This document shows positions 62,558 to 64,000 of a DNA stretch of 64,000 bases, piece by piece. The DNA comes from Scylla paramamosain (lineage: Eukaryota > Arthropoda > Malacostraca > Decapoda > Portunidae), in the NCBI RefSeq assembly GCF_035594125.1, contig NC_087156.1, positions 25,400,497-25,464,496 of the forward strand, written 5' to 3'. A program made the position numbers and the translations under genes. Each line of letters begins with the position of its first letter. The first letter of the stretch is position 1. Under the pieces are notes generated by a model. The model ran no database searches. It was not told the DNA's origin and saw nothing but the letters and a program-made list of their open reading frames with translations.

Positions 62558-63256
62558 TATATGTGGTTCCAGACTGTGCACTTAAATGAAAAGGCTAACC
62601 TGTGTCTGAAAGTTCCTACATGGAATGAGGATCAGGGATGCAAATAAATGACACTGCTTTCCAAGCTCTTCATCAAACAAACCCTTGCTGTCCATGTTTA
62701 ACAATGTTTTGTGAATGAAATGATGTTCAACAGTCTGAGGTTATCAGGATTTTTGTTAGTATAAACAAAGTTCCTCCTCTTCCACATGTAACAAAACCTA
62801 CAAATTGAAACAAACATATTTATATACGTTGTTGAAAGTTTTGGTTGGTGTGGATATGTGAACAGTCAGCATGAAATGACATCACTATTTTAATCAATAA
62901 TAATGATGGTATTCCAATACTGGAATGAAAATTAATCAATGCTATTAGTGTCCTATTCCTAAAATATGCCATTTCTTGACACTAAATTCCAGGGAGCTTC
63001 ACTCAATGCAGTCAATCTTGATCTTTACTTAATTTTTCTTTTTTATCCTATCCAACACAAACAATCTGAATTCAGGAATATTTCTCTATACAGAAAACTC
63101 CCAAGTGCCTGCAATAATATATCTAGTGTCCTTTTCACAAGGTTTCTGATACTGTGCTAAACTTTTACAATCCCTGTGACAGACACAATAACCTCAAATT
63201 GTACTTTACCATGTGAACCAATCCTGGAGTGCAGCTTGGTAGGCTGAAGGATGACA

Positions 63257-63257
<1 letters not shown>
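62558..63257. other. No recognised feature
   Basis: AT-rich, no coding or repeat structure. Confidence 0.4.

Positions 63258-63327
<70 letters not shown>
63258..63327. repeat. (CA)n microsatellite
   Basis: About 35 CA units. Confidence 0.97.
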
Positions 63328-63330
<3 letters not shown>

Positions 63331-64000
63331 TACAGGGGCAACATAAAGCCCTTAAAGAACAGGTACATACAATAATAAAGGCCACAGACTCTATCCCACA
63401 ACCACACAACACACACAAGACCTGTGTCACACACAATCTGATCAAGACCTAACACTGAGCAGTCTTTGCAACTCAAGCATACATCTATGCCACTCACGCA
63501 CACTGAAAACCAATTAGGGGCAAGATTCTAGCTTTTTTTTTACCACATGACATGCAACTTAAGATACAAAAACAGAAGTATGCTAAAATAAACTGCAAAT
63601 CTTTTCAGATACAGAATAATAATTTTTGGCTTTTATGTATAATTATTCTGAATGTATATACAGGAACTGGAGAGTTTTCTGTATTTCTTGTGCTAAATGT
63701 GATGAGCATCATTCACTGCGTTTCACTGTCAGTTTTTACTCACAGAGCTGTCAAACACAACCAATAATGACAGACCCAGGTAAAACTTTCAAAATTCTCC
63801 AGTGACTGGATTACTGTTATGAGAACCTGCTGTTCCCCTATCAGGCACACTACAACAATATCACCAAGGTGCACTGATGAAGGGGAAGGGAACTTGGTGT
63901 GTTAGGAAGTTCACCCTCTGTAAGGCCAACTTCCCCACCATCCAAATACATACAGTCTGTGGAGTCTTCAGTTTTTGCCATTTGTGATGCCTACTACTAG
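63328..64000. other. No recognised feature
   Basis: A minus-strand frame at about 63990-63830 (DSTDCMYLDGGEVGLTEGEL) is open for some 50 codons to the end of the window. It has no recognised family or splice support. Confidence 0.3.

Overview
The window is animal nuclear DNA. It has spliced genes with GT-AG introns, several kinds of non-LTR retrotransposon, a decayed BEL/Pao element, many short terminal-inverted-repeat elements with TA target sites, and a very high density of long (GA/CT)n, (TA)n and (AC)n arrays. This mix, and the jockey-type LINE family present here in several copies, suggest a decapod crustacean, probably a crab. The species assignment is inference.

Four host genes can be supported. 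(1) The last coding exon of a plus-strand gene that looks like tubulin-folding cofactor E (6188-6280); the rest lies off the left edge. (2) A complete minus-strand gene for a GPI-anchored Ly6/uPAR-domain (quiver/sleepless-like) protein (36093 down to 26024). It has two tandem, same-phase versions of its middle exon, a good candidate for mutually exclusive splicing. (3) A complete minus-strand mitochondrial RNA polymerase gene, POLRMT, of 22 coding exons (54684 down to 39717), with all catalytic residues of the T7-like polymerase core visible. (4) The last two coding exons of an unrecognised minus-strand gene (60903 down to 60677), continuing off the right edge.

Layout: 1-640 is empty AT-rich DNA. 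680-5885 is a nest of transposons four insertions deep. 6188-6280 is the TBCE-like exon. 6335-8617 alternates TA/AC/CT arrays with two inverted-repeat elements. 9.4-18.8 kb holds decayed transposons (LINE RT, BEL/Pao, mariner-type) and a 1.1 kb polypyrimidine minisatellite. 18.85-24.8 kb is a jockey LINE nested in another LINE. 26-36 kb is the Ly6 gene with its microsatellite-filled introns. 36.9-39 kb is a second jockey copy. 39.7-54.7 kb is POLRMT, whose introns carry two TA-flanked elements and a strong hairpin. 55-57.6 kb is a 355 bp (TA)n array plus three LINE fragments. 57.6-64 kb is mostly non-coding DNA, with the 3' end of the last gene, another inverted-repeat element and two more arrays.

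I see no gene cluster forming a new molecular system. The most interesting items are the duplicated Ly6 exon, a 63 bp tandem duplication that copies a POLRMT splice acceptor in frame, a Harbinger-like element with TA (not 3 bp) target duplications proved by an empty-site comparison, and the layered insertion history.
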